Shown: positions 10,901-25,900 of the stretch, in pieces
Layout: each line of letters opens with the position of its first letter
Numbering within the stretch: the stretch's first letter is position 1
The notes under the pieces: model-generated
What the model saw: the letters and a program-made list of their open reading frames with translations, nothing else
The model's database searches: none
What the model was told of the DNA's origin: nothing
Translations under genes and position numbers: made by a program
Source: Pachyseris speciosa
Lineage: Eukaryota; Cnidaria; Anthozoa; Scleractinia; Pachyseridae
DNA length: 64,000 bases
Assembly (NCBI GenBank): GCA_016490735.1
Contig: JAEMWC010000093.1
Coordinates: 682,001-746,000 of the forward strand
Reading direction: 5' to 3'

Positions 10901-13900
10901 AAAGAATTCAAAATTGGACCCCAATTGGCCTCCAAAGAGGAAAAATACACAATAGCAGGCCTAGACCCATGGAATAAACACAGGGTGTACCCTGATCATT
11001 TACACTGACAAATATAAAATGAGCCAGGTACATTCTGCTTTTGAAATGGGACCACACCCATCCTGCTGTGTAAACAAAATACATCTATGTTTCAGTCTTC
11101 ACTTTACACAGATAAGTTACGTCCCTGAGAAAGATTCTAAAGCAATTATTGAAGTGTAAGCTTGTGGAATTCAGCACAGTACAATTATTAGTTAAATAAA
11201 AGGACATATATGTACAGTACCTGTGTTACTTGGACAAACTGCTGTTGTGGATAGTCAGGTAAGTGAAAGGTTGGTGTTTTACTCTGTTTATTTGTTAAGC
11301 AGGACAACTGTAAATAAATATTTAACCACGAATTGATTGTGATTGGTGTCAAATTCCAACTTAAACCCTGTGAAAACAGAAGTAAAAATATCAGTGGAAA
11401 GGAGATTTATTCCTTTACTACTGCGTACCAGTGGCAACTGGTATTCTACCAATAATTAACAATTATTCACCGAAGTGGAGGTGAATAGAGGTGGATATTT
11501 ACCAAGCCTTGAAGTGGCGAGGTAAATATCCACCACTTTCATCGACACCAAGGTGAATAATAATTGTTTTAATATACCCCACAAGCTGAATAATTAGCGC
11601 ACCAAAACATTACGTTAAGCGTGACAATATACCAACAAGCTGTCGGAATTGTAAAATCTCCCGCACCGGCTGCTCGGAGGTGAAAAGTACTTGCTAATCA
11701 CCTCCAAGTTAACCAATCAGAGTGTGCGAAAAGCACTATTCACTTGTGTGGTATATACTGATTTACTCTAAGGTTTTTTAAAACTTACAGCAAGCTGAAA
11801 AAGAACCAATGGGACCAAAACAGGGACAGCACAGAGCATCCCCAAAGCAACAGACCACAGTTGTTTAAACATGGTTCTCCTTTTATCAGGGAGACAGCAG
11901 ATTTTCACCGCCTGTAAAAAATATATTTGCCTGCCACTCTAACTTTCACCATAAAAAAATATGAGGAAAGTCACAAATAATTTTTGTGATTTCTCAACCT
12001 ATTCTTCATCCTTCTATCTCTGTTTAAAAAGGAAAACCCTGTTCAAACAGTTTCTTCCAGCAAGTTAATAATTATGAAGGATCAAAGGGTTAACTTAATA
12101 TGTAACATTAAAAACCTCATTAATAATTCATGAAGGAAATACAAAAGAAATTATTTAATGAATGCCTTTATATCTGATAACAACACAGCTAAATTTTACA
12201 TCTGATTTTCTGGGCCAAAATAACCAAAACTATAAATTTTAGTGTAAGAATGGATAGATGTACAGTAAAACCTTTTAAGCCTTTCAATAAATTTGAAATT
12301 TCATGTTTTATCAAGTCCTAAAGCACTCAGCTGCGCCTTACGTCTTAAATTCGATAAAACAATCATTACATGCAACGTTCATTGCTTGGTAAACTCACCT
12401 TTAACATGAGAAGTTCTTCATTTAGGATTTCACTTTCTGTGCAAGCTCCATCTGTGACATATGCAAACTCACCAATTTTGGGAGGGTAAATTTCCTGTGA
12501 GTAAAATGGTTGACATACACAGCCGTCAGTGAAGAGCAGATGAAAGGCAATGGCATGAATTGTTACATTATGATTAATTTTTAAATACAGACTCAAAATA
12601 TCATCTAAGAGTACCACAGGAATTCACCATCTATAAATTTGTTTTGGATAACCATACTTGCATTTTGTGCTTAGACCACCTCATACAGCTCATTAAATGG
12701 AACCACACATTTACATGTGCTTGCATCATCAGTGAGTTTAACACAAATTATAATTTGATATTTCATCCAGGAACAACCAACCTATCATCACTACCGGTTC
12801 GTATTACCACATTCCTTCTCCAACCAAAAGCAAAAACAATCATGGTTTTAAACATTGGTTTCTTACCTCAATTTTCGCTGCAATGAACAACGCTGTTGTT
12901 CCAACCAGTTGCAATCTTTGCTTGGCAATGTCGTGTTTAATTGACAAATATCTATCAACAAAATCCAGAGCCAGATAATATGTTTCCCTGTGTAATTTAT
13001 ACACCTCACACACCTGTAAACAAGAACAGAAAGCTACACCCATTAATTCTTTTTGGATAAAAGCAAGTTCTATACAGGTTCTATACAGGTTGTATACAGG
13101 TTCTATACAGGTTATCTTACTGGAGAACACCTTAGGGGTGGCACATGGTTCTTCAATAAATTAAGTGTTTTGCAGAAATTTTGCCAATTTTCACTGGTCT
13201 TGCTGTTTCGATTTCTTTTGCAACATCGTCTCCATTTCTTTTGCAAGGCTAAGAAAGTCTTGGGCTCGAAGCAAATATATTAGTCTTGCTGTCTCGCAAA
13301 GTCTCAGATTTACCATTTGCCATCCCCCATATTGTATACAGTCGAACCTTGATTATCCGATTTTTCGATTATCCGGACTTGCTTAGCTGGTGCCAGTTTT
13401 TCATGAATATTAATTAGCCATATTTAAGATCCGCAACAAAACTTTTTCCCTTTAAATTAAGTAATGAAACTCTGGTTCAAACTGAATTTGTTTCGCTTCA
13501 AAAGACAAATTTGTATGCGTTTTGAGCTCGCACATGCCGTACTACTACAATGCATTTCACCGAGCTCCGATTTGCTCAGGTTGTCCTTTGTTTCTAAGTG
13601 AAATTTCTGGCTCCACTTGATCAGTCATTCAGTTTTAGTTTTGGCTCATTAATATTCAGATTTTGAATTATCTGGACTCTCGTTTATTCGGACTGTTCCG
13701 CTCATTTCCCACATGTCCAGATAATCAAGGTTTGATTGTACATGTAAAATTAATTACATGTACCTAACAGAGGAAATAAAAAACAATGAATTTGATGCCA
13801 CTTCATTAATCAAGTTGTAATCAAATTAACTTAAAGCAATGAATCTACTTGACAATTATTTTCAAATAATCAGGAACCAACTTGCCCACTTGGGTGGCTA

Positions 13901-16900
13901 CCTCATACAGTGCAGCTTTCAAGAGCTTTTTCACAACTGAAACAACTCTGGCAATAGCATTGCCACCCTGTGGAAGACTTTTGCTGAATGGGTAGCTTAG
14001 GGTGCTTCTGCATGTACTGGAGCATATAGGCATTGGAGCATATTGTATTACTATTGTTTTGGGGGATTTGTAATACAGTACCAGTTAAAAGTAAGTTGAC
14101 AGTCTCAACTCGATCCTCGTGAGAATTGAGTATCGAGGATCGAGTCAAGAATCAAGACTTGATTCACTCAAAACTCAACTCGATCCTTGTTACTCGATTC
14201 TCGCAGGAAGCACTTTATTGTTATTCATTGAGTATGCGATTCAACTTTTCGAGTTCTTGAGGAAAGAACACTGTTGTTCTGTATGGACACTTAAGTAGAC
14301 ACTACAACAGTTCCTGTTCGAACACAACGAATTCAAGCTAAAGGACAGCGCGGTCAAATACTGTCAAAAGTCATTTTAGGTTTTGAGGACGCTGTGTATT
14401 TCTCGAGGAAATATTGCATACTGCATAAAAAACAAGATCAAACGATGCTCAGTTTTCTTTCGAGGTTACAGTGTTGTGCTTTTCTGCATAAAAATTCCAA
14501 TGTTAAATTTACGTTCATATGGCCGCTTGTTCATAAGCGCAACGAATCAAGATCGCTACAGTTCATCGCTGACACTAATCAAAAGCAATCAAAATTTCAA
14601 GATTTAGCAGTCTATATCTCAACGAAAATGCACAGTGTACAAGTAGGCAAATAGTGTAGTCGCTAGCCAGTACCCGCTTGGCAAGCGTAAGGAATTCAAA
14701 GCTGGCGCGGTTGATTTAACAAGTTTCGACAAAACCGCTCATTGGAAACAACACATAGTAGCTTAACATACGTATGAGTTAACGAAGCCAAATTGCTCCT
14801 TGCTTTGAAATAAATAAATTGGAACACTACAACGTGTGTGAGAACAGAAACTTTGCATACCATAACAAATTACACACATTTGTGTTTCTAGTTTGGAGGA
14901 GTTACACTGTAAAATTTATTCCCAAGAACAGTCAAAGAAAACCCTGTTTCAACTAAATAAAGTTACGAATGAGCACCATTAAGAGTGAACATTAATTGGT
15001 ACTGGCTACATGTATTGACACCTACACGTATTGGATTTCATCTTAAAATTATGCGTGTCTGTGACAAAAACATGCAACGCTCGGATAAACTTTAGTGGTC
15101 AGCCAAGTTTTATTCATCAAACATTTGTTACTTATTGCGAGATGTTGTAGTGGTGTGGTCAGTCCTTGGCCATTCTGTTCTTTCTCAAGTGTTGATTTCT
15201 CAATCGCAGCCCATCTGTCAGTTGTAAGAGGTTCACATTTAGAAACATGTTGCATACTGAACGACTACTCTTGCATCGTTTGCGTTCCTTCGAGTAGCTG
15301 AAGGAATAATTATAACTTGCTTTTCAAGATGAGATCCCCGATTTGCTTGAAAGGTCTATCAAGTGATCAGTCAAGCGACAAGCTCATTATCTCTGATCTT
15401 GCGAGACGCAATCCTTGTCTCGATTCTCGATGGCTGAGCCTTGATCCTAGAAACCCGCAGGAATCAAGTATCAAGGATCGAGTCGAGAATCAAGACTTGA
15501 AAGAGACTGTCAACTTACTTTTAACTGGTACTGTAGTCGTTTCTTTGGAGCTCCAGTACGTGCAGAAGCTGCAATATCTTATCTCTATAGTTGGCATGGT
15601 TTTCACATAAGGACACTTATTGGTTCACTTGTTATCACAATTAACACTAAATTAAGGGGTAACACTTTGTATTGAGACGGCATTTATTGGAAGGAGGGCA
15701 CTAAACTGAATCATCAGTGGTAATAGATCAAGAAGAAACCACTGTTGCAACCAAGGTACCTAAGCTTAACTGTTCATAAGCACACTAAGAAATTTTAATA
15801 ACAAACACTTAACTGTAGAGAATGAGTGTATGAAAATCATATATTTTAACTGTGGATGAAAGAATGAATATACAGTACCGCTCAAAAGTTACCACCCTCG
15901 CGCGCAACGCGATTCGCGTAGTGCGCAATGTCCTGGAAACTGTGAGTATATTGACTTGAAGCTCTCTCACCATTTAATATGCCCATTGTAAAGCAACAAT
16001 AGTCGATTAAAAGCCCGTTAAGAAGAAATGAATATGTGTAATCGATCAATCATCACCAGAGTATGCTAGGCTTCCAAACTCCTTGTCAATCTGTTTTCTC
16101 CTCGAAACTTTGATAGACTGAGATCGACATATTAATAACTTTAAAAAACCTACATACACAATATGATGTACATGAACATGCATTTCGGTCTTTTGAAGTG
16201 GAGATATTCCTAGGAATTCTACCGCTGTGAATACCGCATTTAGTTTGGTTCCCTTGAACACAAGCTTCTTCCTACACTGTACATCAAACCGCCAATTTTT
16301 CAGCTCGTCCATAAGCCATGACTGATGCTTGATACTTTTTGTTAGCTTTCTAGTCATCTGATTCTTGACAAATAGCCGTTAAAAAATTGAAAATGGCAAA
16401 TGGAGTTTGAAGCGGCAAATTAAAAACAGATTGAGCCGTAGATAAGCTCGTTGAACTTCGACCGGCGTAATTAAGTGAAGCACGTGCAAGGCTTCCGAAC
16501 TACTCTTTGGCAGATCTTTTTTTCCACGGACAAACTCTACTGGATTAAAATCTGCACAAGTTTACAAAGATATGGCCAGGAAAATGTGTTCCGACCTTTC
16601 GAAGTAGAAAATATACGACTGAGCTCTGCCACGTCAAATAAACAAAACATTTCATATACAACTACCCAAACTTATGCATCTTCACCGTTGCCAGAATGAA
16701 CTTCAGATTTCTACATGATAAAATTTTTCGTGCACAAAGAAGGAAATAAAATAAACTCTGTTCTGTTTCGGGTTCTATTCCTTGACTTCTCATGAATTTT
16801 TCGGTCATGTTGAGTGGAAGGTTTCAAATTACACAGACAGCAGTTTTGCGGTTTTATGCAAATTTGTGATCCAAAAGCAAAACCTGGCCGGTCATTAGCC

Positions 16901-19900
16901 ATTTGCTTGTGCCGAACTAGCTCTTGATTATGTCCTCAACGAATTTAGAACCACGACCATTTAAATGTATCGACGACAGAACCGATAAAAATTCAAAATT
17001 CACGGTAATAATAATGAGGAACAGGCACGCTGAATCGCATGTTGGGTCCTGTTCCTCGCCTGCGCAGTCTTGTTCAATCTTGAGAGTGGTCGGGTTAATT
17101 GTCTAAGACCCAGGGGCAGTAACTGGACAAGTTTGGAGCAGTTACGCAGCGAATTAACTCAGAAAAACTTCATTTATCAAGATAAATGGTCACTCATCTT
17201 TGGAAGCTTGGCGACAGAAATTTGCATATGGAACAAACGACCCTCATTAACGGAGAAGATCCTTTTGTTGCACTGTACACAGAATGTTCAATTATGTACA
17301 AGATATGTGTACACAGATCGATACAAAGGAAGGCCACGACCCACATTCTTCAGATTGTTGCACATCAAGAGACACAAGTGTCCGTGTACATATTATTCCA
17401 ACACTACCACCTCATTCCATGTGCCGCTTATTAATGATTTAGTTTTTTAAACTTAACCCGGGCCCTGTGGATAATAACTCTCGCACTACTATTTCCAGAC
17501 AATGAAATTGCAGTACCAGGAGAAAACTTTCTACGTGCAGCACAGGGCACCCAATTGCTACTCCTTGGAACCCCAATAATTTCATCAACTTACATCCTTC
17601 ATGTAAAACAGGCTTCAACTTGCACAAGCAAATGGTACTATGTAATGTCAATGCTCGTTCTGTGAGAAACAAAACAGCAGTAATTTTTTATTACATATGC
17701 GAACGCAAAGTTGATTTAGTTGCCATTACCAAACACTGGCTGACAGCTAACAACTCAGCTGTCAGAGCAGAGCTGTGCCCAGTCGGCTACAGCATTCTTG
17801 ATCACCTAAGACCTGATCGCCACGGCGGGGGGACTGGGCTTATCTACCGCGATTCGCTTGCTGTCTCCAAGGCTAATGCCAGAGTTAGCGACCTCTACTC
17901 TTTCGAGTTTTCCGAGTGGATTGTTAAATCGTCAGCACACAACATGCGGCTCATTATTATCTACAGACTGCCATATTCAGAAGAACATCGTGTTCCCACA
18001 AGTGTATTTCTTTCCAAGTTTCCTGAATATCTTGAGACTCTGCTGCTATGCAAGGAGCAACTGCTTATAACAGGTGATTTTAACATCCACGTGGATGATG
18101 CTCAGGACTCTTGCACACAGAAATTGTCTGAGGTGTTAGAAGGCCTTGGACTGGAACAGCATGTTGACCAACCCACTCATCGTGAAGGGCACACCCTTGA
18201 GTCATAACACAAATGTCTGAGAGCCTTTTTGCCAGCACACCTGTGGTCGATCAGTTTATATCTGATCATGCAGCTGTTTTGTGCTGGCTTACGCCACCAA
18301 GACCTGGCCTCTCTGTGAAGACTACTAGCTACTGGAAAATCAAGTCCATCAATGTGGAGCAGCTGAAAACAGCAGACGATCCAACTACTGCTGATGAATT
18401 AAAGGCATACGCTAGAGAGTATATCACCACTCTTTCTACGATGCTCGATAAGCATGCTCCACTAACGAGTCATACTAGGGTCGGTAGGCCTCTACTACCC
18501 TGGTATAGCGACGCCATTGATAAGGCTAAGCACTCACGTAGGAAGGCTGAAAGGAAGTGGAGAAGAACAAAGTTGCTCTCAGATTTTGCTGACTACAAGA
18601 AGAAGAGAAACTATGTTACTAACCTCATAAATAAATCAAGGCAAGACTTCTACTCTAAGTTCATAGAAGATAATAGCATTGATCAGAGAAAGCTCTTTAG
18701 CGCGGCCAAAAAACTGCTTGGTATGCATAATGTGCTGCGCTTCCCTGGTCATCTTGACAAGACTGTGTTGGCAAATGACATTGGCAAATTCTTTGTGCGC
18801 AAAATAGAGCACATTTGATGAGACATTAACTCAATTTGTCTTAGCTCTTCAGATCGCAGTCTAGTGCCACCGGGCAGGTTAGCTACAGATATCACAGATC
18901 GCTGCACTCTTTTGATACCCTGAGCGAGAGCAATGTATATGACCTTATTAAGAACTCTGCCAAAAAGTCATGCTTATTGGATCCATTGCTGACTAATCTG
19001 GTCTGTGACTCATTGGAGGTTTTACTGCCTGTTATCACGAAAATGGTAAATGCATCTGTCTACTGCACACTTCCCTTTCGAGTCGAAGGAAGCAATCGTA
19101 AACCCTTTGCTAAAAAAGGGAGCCAAGGACTCTGCTCACAAAAACTTTCGACCAGTCAGTAATCTATTATTTGTATCCAAGATTACCAAGAGGGCAGTAT
19201 TTGACCAGGTGTACACCCACGTTACGGATAACGAACTATTTCCTGTATTGCAGTTGGCTTATAGGAAATCGCACAGTACTGAGACGGCACTGCTTAAAAT
19301 AGTTAACGACATCCTGCTTGACATGAATCGCCTGGCACGTGTCTCTGCTCGTACTGCTCGATTTAAACGCAGTGTTTGACATGGTGGACCACACTATTCT
19401 CCTGCAGCGCCTGGAGACATCGTTTAGTGTCACAGGAGCTGCTCTCAAGTGGTTCACCTCCTACTTGTCTGGCTGCTCTCAGCGTGTTGCGGTTAACAGG
19501 GAACTGTCAGACAGATCTCACCTATCATTCGGTGTTCCTCAGGGGTCATGTCTAGGACTGCTACTTTTTTCTGTCTATGCTAGTAAGCTGTTTGAAGTTA
19601 TTAAGACCCATCTACCAAACGTCCATGCATATGCAGACAACACTCAACTTTACCTGTCGTTCAAGCCAGGCAGTTTTGAAAGTGAGACTGGGGCAAAGTG
19701 TGCTATGGAGTTGTGTATTAGGGCTGTGAGGGCGTGGATGATCGAAGATAAGTTGAAGCTGAATGAAGAGATGACTGAGTTCATGCTCATTGGAACTGAC
19801 CAGCAACTTAGTAAAATCCGACCTGATAGTCTTTCAGTTGGTGACACGCCTATACCTTCAGTTACTGAAGCTAGGAATTTAGGTGTCTGGTTTGACTCAT

Positions 19901-22900
19901 CTCCATCTTCACAACCACATAAACAAGACATGCCAGTTAGCTTTCTTTTCATTGTACAACATTAGGCGTATCAGAAAATACCTCCCTTTTGAAGCTGCAA
20001 AGACTTTACTACAAGCTTTAGTCATAAGTCGTATGGATCATTGCAACTCGTTATTATATGGTCTGCCAGCTATACATATTCATAAATTGCAATGTGTACA
20101 AATTGCAGCTGCCAGGTTACTGACCAACATGCCGTGCTATGCGCACATCACACCTGTCATGATAGAGCTTTATTGGTTACCTGTTAAATTTAGAATTTAT
20201 AAGTTCAATTATATTTTAACAGTTTTTAAAGCTCTTCATGGTCTTGCACCAGCCTATCTTAGCAACCTTTTATCTTCTAAACACTCTAATTATAATTTAA
20301 GATCAAATAATAATAACATTCTTGCCCGGCCCACAGTAAAATCGGCCAAGACCAGTGGAGATAGAGCCTTCTCAGTTGCTGCTCCAGTTTTATGGAGCAC
20401 CTTGCCGCCAAGCCTTAGGGCTATCGATAATCTTATCATATTTAAGAGAGAGCTCAAAACGCATCTTTTCAGGCAAGCATATTTTATCAATGTTTAGATT
20501 TTATATTTCTGTGATGTGATTTTTATTTCTGTAATAATTATTATAATATAATTAGCACTTTAGATATATATAGGTTTACATTTTTAGCATAGTTAATTTA
20601 ATTTTTAATGATATTTTATCAATTGTAATAATTATAAAGTGCATTAGATCATATATTTTTAACGAATTTTGCGCTATATAAGTAACAAGTTTATTGATTT
20701 ATTTATATTTATTATAAATTCAGCGCTAGCAGGAGTAACGAATTTTGCTTATCATTTGCAATTGATCATTAATATTTTGTTGGTTTGTTTACAAGTTTTC
20801 GATTTGTAATGAACTCAATGTTGCTTATTTATATGCACAGAAGTGAACTACACGTATGAACGACTCAAATTCGGCAGAACGATAGCTGCATTTGGAAAGT
20901 GTTATGTGAATTTGATGTCATGTTGCAAAATCATCCAAAATTTATACCAAAAATTTCTGCTTTAGTGACTCTTGTGTGACGCGAATTGCGTAGCGCAGGA
21001 AATGCGACTGGTAACTTACTTTTGAGTGGTACTGTATGTGAGTGAATTCACATATTCATACTTTACTGTAGATCACAAGATTCGAATATCATAAGATTGC
21101 ACTTTGCAAGACCAAAATGTTTTTCTAATGGGTGATTCCAGAAAAAAATATCCATACACTATCACACATTTACCCACCTCTGTTAGCCAGTCTAGTAGAA
21201 TTGCCCGCATTCTTGGCTGCAGAAAAGAGTGCCTTCTAAAATACAGTGGATCGCGGTGGTATTTTCGATCTTTCTGTAACATTATGGCCCACACCTCTTT
21301 GGGATCGGCCCAGTCAAGTTCAGGAAGGGGCATAACATTTTTAACAACAGGGATAAAGTAATTGGTGAATGTGAAACTAGCAGATTTTGTCCTGTCCGAT
21401 GCTACATTGCTTGCTGTGTGTTCTTTTAATGCCTTTAATTGCCGTTGGCTCCTTGTTTCTATCCTTGAAAATCCACTGATGCTTCCCTCGGTGGTGCAGA
21501 GTGTTTGCATTGACATCTGGGTTTTCTGAAGCAAGATAATGATAATATAAGGGTTGGGTACACAGTGGTGTACCTCTAGTTTGCATGAGCATTTGGCATT
21601 GACTCACGGGCAAAACATCCCATAATAAATAATTATTTTCAACACATTTATTCTATGTAAAATTCTATGCATCCAAGTTGGTTTCCCTTCGCTAAGACGA
21701 CATTTTTGGTAAAAACCAGTAAAACAAACTACCATATCCTCTGAGAATGAAAACAAGCACAGGCTATGAAGAAAACAAAACCAATGCATAAAGTGATGGA
21801 GTTTCATAAAATCTATAGCAAAACCCATTTCCTTGCCATTACATTCAAAATGTCAGTGAGAAGCAACACCCTAACTTAACGCACCAAGCCCTTAAACAGG
21901 ATTGCTGTGCACTAACTTGCTATGACCTTCACATGAGCATGTAAATTCTCTTTTATTCACCGTATAGTCTTACAGTACTGGTCGGCACAATTTGTACAAA
22001 CAACACAACAATTCATATTTGCCGATTTCTCATTCTCGTACAGTTGTGATCAGGTGATGATTTCACAAGAGGAAATTAGATATTGGCTTTTGTTAAGGCT
22101 TATTGGGTTAAAGTGCAACTGGGGACTTTTTTAGTCCCACACATGTACACTGTTCTTGTGACAGACGATACTGAAGACAAAATTGAGCTTTCAGTTTTAC
22201 ATAGTAATTGTGTTCAATTCATGCTAAAACATATGGTTGGATTCAAATTTTTTGTAAGGCTTTGCAAAAATTATTCCATGACAACTTAATGATACGACGT
22301 GATTAACAGGAAGAGTTCAGGAAAATAACTCTCCACCCACATAATGTACATTGTCTGAAAATCTAGGGATTGAACTAAATCTGTCAAAGCCATGCAAAGG
22401 AATAAATGGTCATGCACGTATTTCTGTCAAGGAACAATAGAAGACAAGTTTTCATAGCACAGGATTAGGTCCCTTTCCTCCACCACAAACATAATCTGCA
22501 GAAAAATTCGACAAAAAAAGTGAAACCAATTTATTCCTCAAATTTCACCGAGTCACTTAAGTCTCCTAAAACTTTTGTTGTGCTAATTTTGACGCGCTAC
22601 TCACATTTCAAGCAACAATTTTAACAAGTTGTATGTTGTTTCAGGAACAATTCATATTGTGAAACGGCCACGAAAAGGATGAAAAGTTAACTTTTCACAA
22701 ACAGCCTGCGCACTGTTAGTAGGAATGGTTTGGACATGAATAAAGTACTCCTTCATATCTGACTGGTTCTTGGAGAATGGCAATCTTAAATCTTAAAACT
22801 ACAGAACTAGCAGTCACAATTAAGCCAACAAATTAAGGCAAAAGCAATCCAAACACTTGTGCGTTATTCACAATTAGAGTGTACATGACCGAGCGAGGAT

Positions 22901-25900
22901 AATATACCAATTAACACTGAGTGTTTACATGTACACATTCAAAATGAAATTATGTGCATTTAGCTTCAAAACATATTGGCCTATGGCCAAAATGTATTGT
23001 GTATTTTACACTGTCTTCAAGAACTAGAGGTTCAATAGCGTGTAAACATCACGTACGTGCCAAGAAAAGAGAATGGAAGAACTTTTAATCACCAGCAACA
23101 ATAGTTAACCCCATGATGCAAAATACGTTTCACAATAATATCCAATAATAAGTACTTATACATAAAACTTTTTTAAATCAAGGTACCATTCATCTATTCC
23201 TCCCACCCCTCCCCAGGAACAAACACAAATACCCAAAAATCAAATGGAACAAATTTGACTTTTTATTGAGAAATTCCCTGGAAATTAATAATTTTTTTTA
23301 AATTTCTTTATTTACAACTAAGAGGTTTCATCAGAAGCCGGTAACTGTCAAAAATCGCCACCTACTTTGTCAGAATTAACTCTCACCACCACCTACTTTC
23401 ACTCAAATTATTAAAAAATTCATCAGGTTGCCGCTTACTTAAGTTAGCTCAGATGGCTATTTCAAAACTTATTGAAACCCCTGACAACTGAGCTGATAAT
23501 TAATGTAAAATATTAACTGGCCACCATAAAGAGACTCAAAATCTGACATTTTCAGCTTTAGCTCTTTGTCAGAATGAAATGGTTTGATGAAGGGCTAATG
23601 CTCTAGCCTTCAGCTTCTTAATCTCTTTACAATGTCCAATTCAACTTATCAATTCAGTTGATTATACAGTAATTAAAATTTGTTTCTACTCCCCATACAA
23701 CAGTTTGTTTATAAACTTCTCTGAAAATTAATTACTGGTTAACATCTTCAGGTCACGTTAGTTTCAAAACCTGCAAGAAACAACCAGTTGTTGCCTGTAT
23801 ACATTGTTAAGCTACCCATGCCATAGAGATGGGAATGACACCACAAACCTGTGTTTGAAGTGGTTGATAATTTCATACAAACTTCAACAAATTTTATTGA
23901 CAATTTAATAACCAAAAAGAGAGACTGTATGAATCTCTGACAAGCTACCGGAGGAATGTGAAAAAACAACAGCAACATCAATAATTGTTATTTCTCCAAA
24001 TTTCCAATACAGACATTTGGTCAAATGGTATGCATTCCAACATACACAGTCATAATAATTAAGCAATCTTGAAATAATATTATTCAAAGGTTTATGCAAT
24101 ACTGTAGCAACTAACTAAAAAATACATTCTCTGACTAAACTACTTCAAGAACTGTGCTGGATGTATATAAACAGGGACATAAATTAAAACTTTTCCCACC
24201 ATACAAGTAATTCATGGCATATTTTTAAGAATACAGCTGCACATGCAATGCTATTATGTTGTATAATGTTGACAAAGACAGGATACAGTTTTTCTGAGTT
24301 TATAATACATGTATGCCAGGTTTCTCTTCGCACGGCAGATTCCTTACATTGCATGGTTGCCAAAATAGAAATATTCCTCGCAATATATTTGGTTTTTCCA
24401 GCAGTATGTTTTTAAAGTCAAAGGTTTATATAATAGATTGAAAAAACAATATACTGATTTAAGCAGCCTGTTTAGCCTGTTTTCTCTTTATTTTTTCACA
24501 AAACCACAAAAATATATTGACTTAAGATTTTCATTCACTCTTTCAAATGCTACTACTGAGACTTTTGCTAGGAAATATGTTCTGATTTAGTTTTGACAAT
24601 TGATAAGATCATAATAAGTTATATGACCTACATAACATTGCTTATGGCACATGGCTTGAACCAAAAAATAATAATAAATATTTGAACAATTTTTTTTACT
24701 ATTTTCAAATAATCAAGCTGAGTGGTTTTTCGTCTTATAATATTAAAGGCGTGAAAAAAACCCAGACGTAACAAGAAACTAAGAGGCTTCTTGTTTCGTT
24801 AAATTGTATTTAATATTGTTAAATTATTTCAAACTAATTAATTTTGAGCATGCGAGTGAAAAGTTAACATTTTGCAGTCGATTTACCCATGGTCACCACT
24901 CTGGAATAAATTGTTTGCTATACTGGCTAAAGAAAGAGACCGATTGCTCAGTGGCACGATTTATTAATATAATAGCAACTTGCCACCCGCTCGTGATCAC
25001 TAATCACAGCCACGCCAGCTTTAGTAATTAGAGAAGCAAGAATCCCAAGTTCCCTCCCTCGCTACTAAATATCGGTTGATTCTTTTACACAATTCCTGTG
25101 GTAGGATGATGTTAGCTGTCTCAGGCAATTATCTAAAACACAAAAGGCAATTCGTACACAGCATAGTAGCCTCCAACTAATTTCAGCTTTGTGGTTGTCA
25201 TAATGGCATGGGTGTCCACATTATAAACAATCGAGATAATATTTACATCGAGAAACCTCACCAAAATTTGGAATTTCACAGCAACAGTCACATAAAGAGA
25301 CGACTGAGGGTTTGTAGATCACAAGGCAAGGTGTTGCAAGCTCGAAAATCTTGATTTCACATCGAATCGAGCGATCATGCTGAACAAAGAGGCCTCTCCA
25401 AAATGGCGGGAGGCAATGGGGACATGGCGGGAAAGCAAAGCATTGATTTACCTTCTCTTGCAATCCCGCTCTAGTTCGCTTGTTAACTGCTCCTCGTGGA
25501 CAAGAATCCTTCTGCGAATGGACAATAAAAAAGTCAAATCTTTGAAATCCAAGAGAAACGCTAAAGTTCAATTATGTTAAACACTTGCCTTTCTCTTTCT
25601 TGTGGTCGCTTCGTCGACGGCTAACGCTTCCAAGCTCAAATGCCGAAGGTCTTTCGCTGTACTGTCACTACAAATAAAACAACGAGCAATCTAAGATTCA
25701 CAACGATATATTCACGAATGAACTGCATATTGCTGGATAGGTGATGTCCACGCTTTGAACAGATTTCCGAACCACGGACAAAGAGAAAGCTCTCGAAGAC
25801 AATCATCCGTATCGATTGCCAAAGAGGAAAGTTTACAGATGGTTTGCATTGATTCCTCAGTTGCAAAATAAACAGTCGTTGAAGTTTCACAATCTTTACC

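Noticed and set aside
11267..11308. A second acceptor-like TTTACAG within cyclin E exon 7 region
   Set aside because: Reading straight through from the 11367 acceptor gives the conserved [17 protein letters not shown] block, so the internal AG is coding, not a splice site.
16046..16357. Possible transposase frame inside the 15871-21036 element
   Set aside because: No DDE motif or helix-turn-helix pattern was recognised, and the frame is short.
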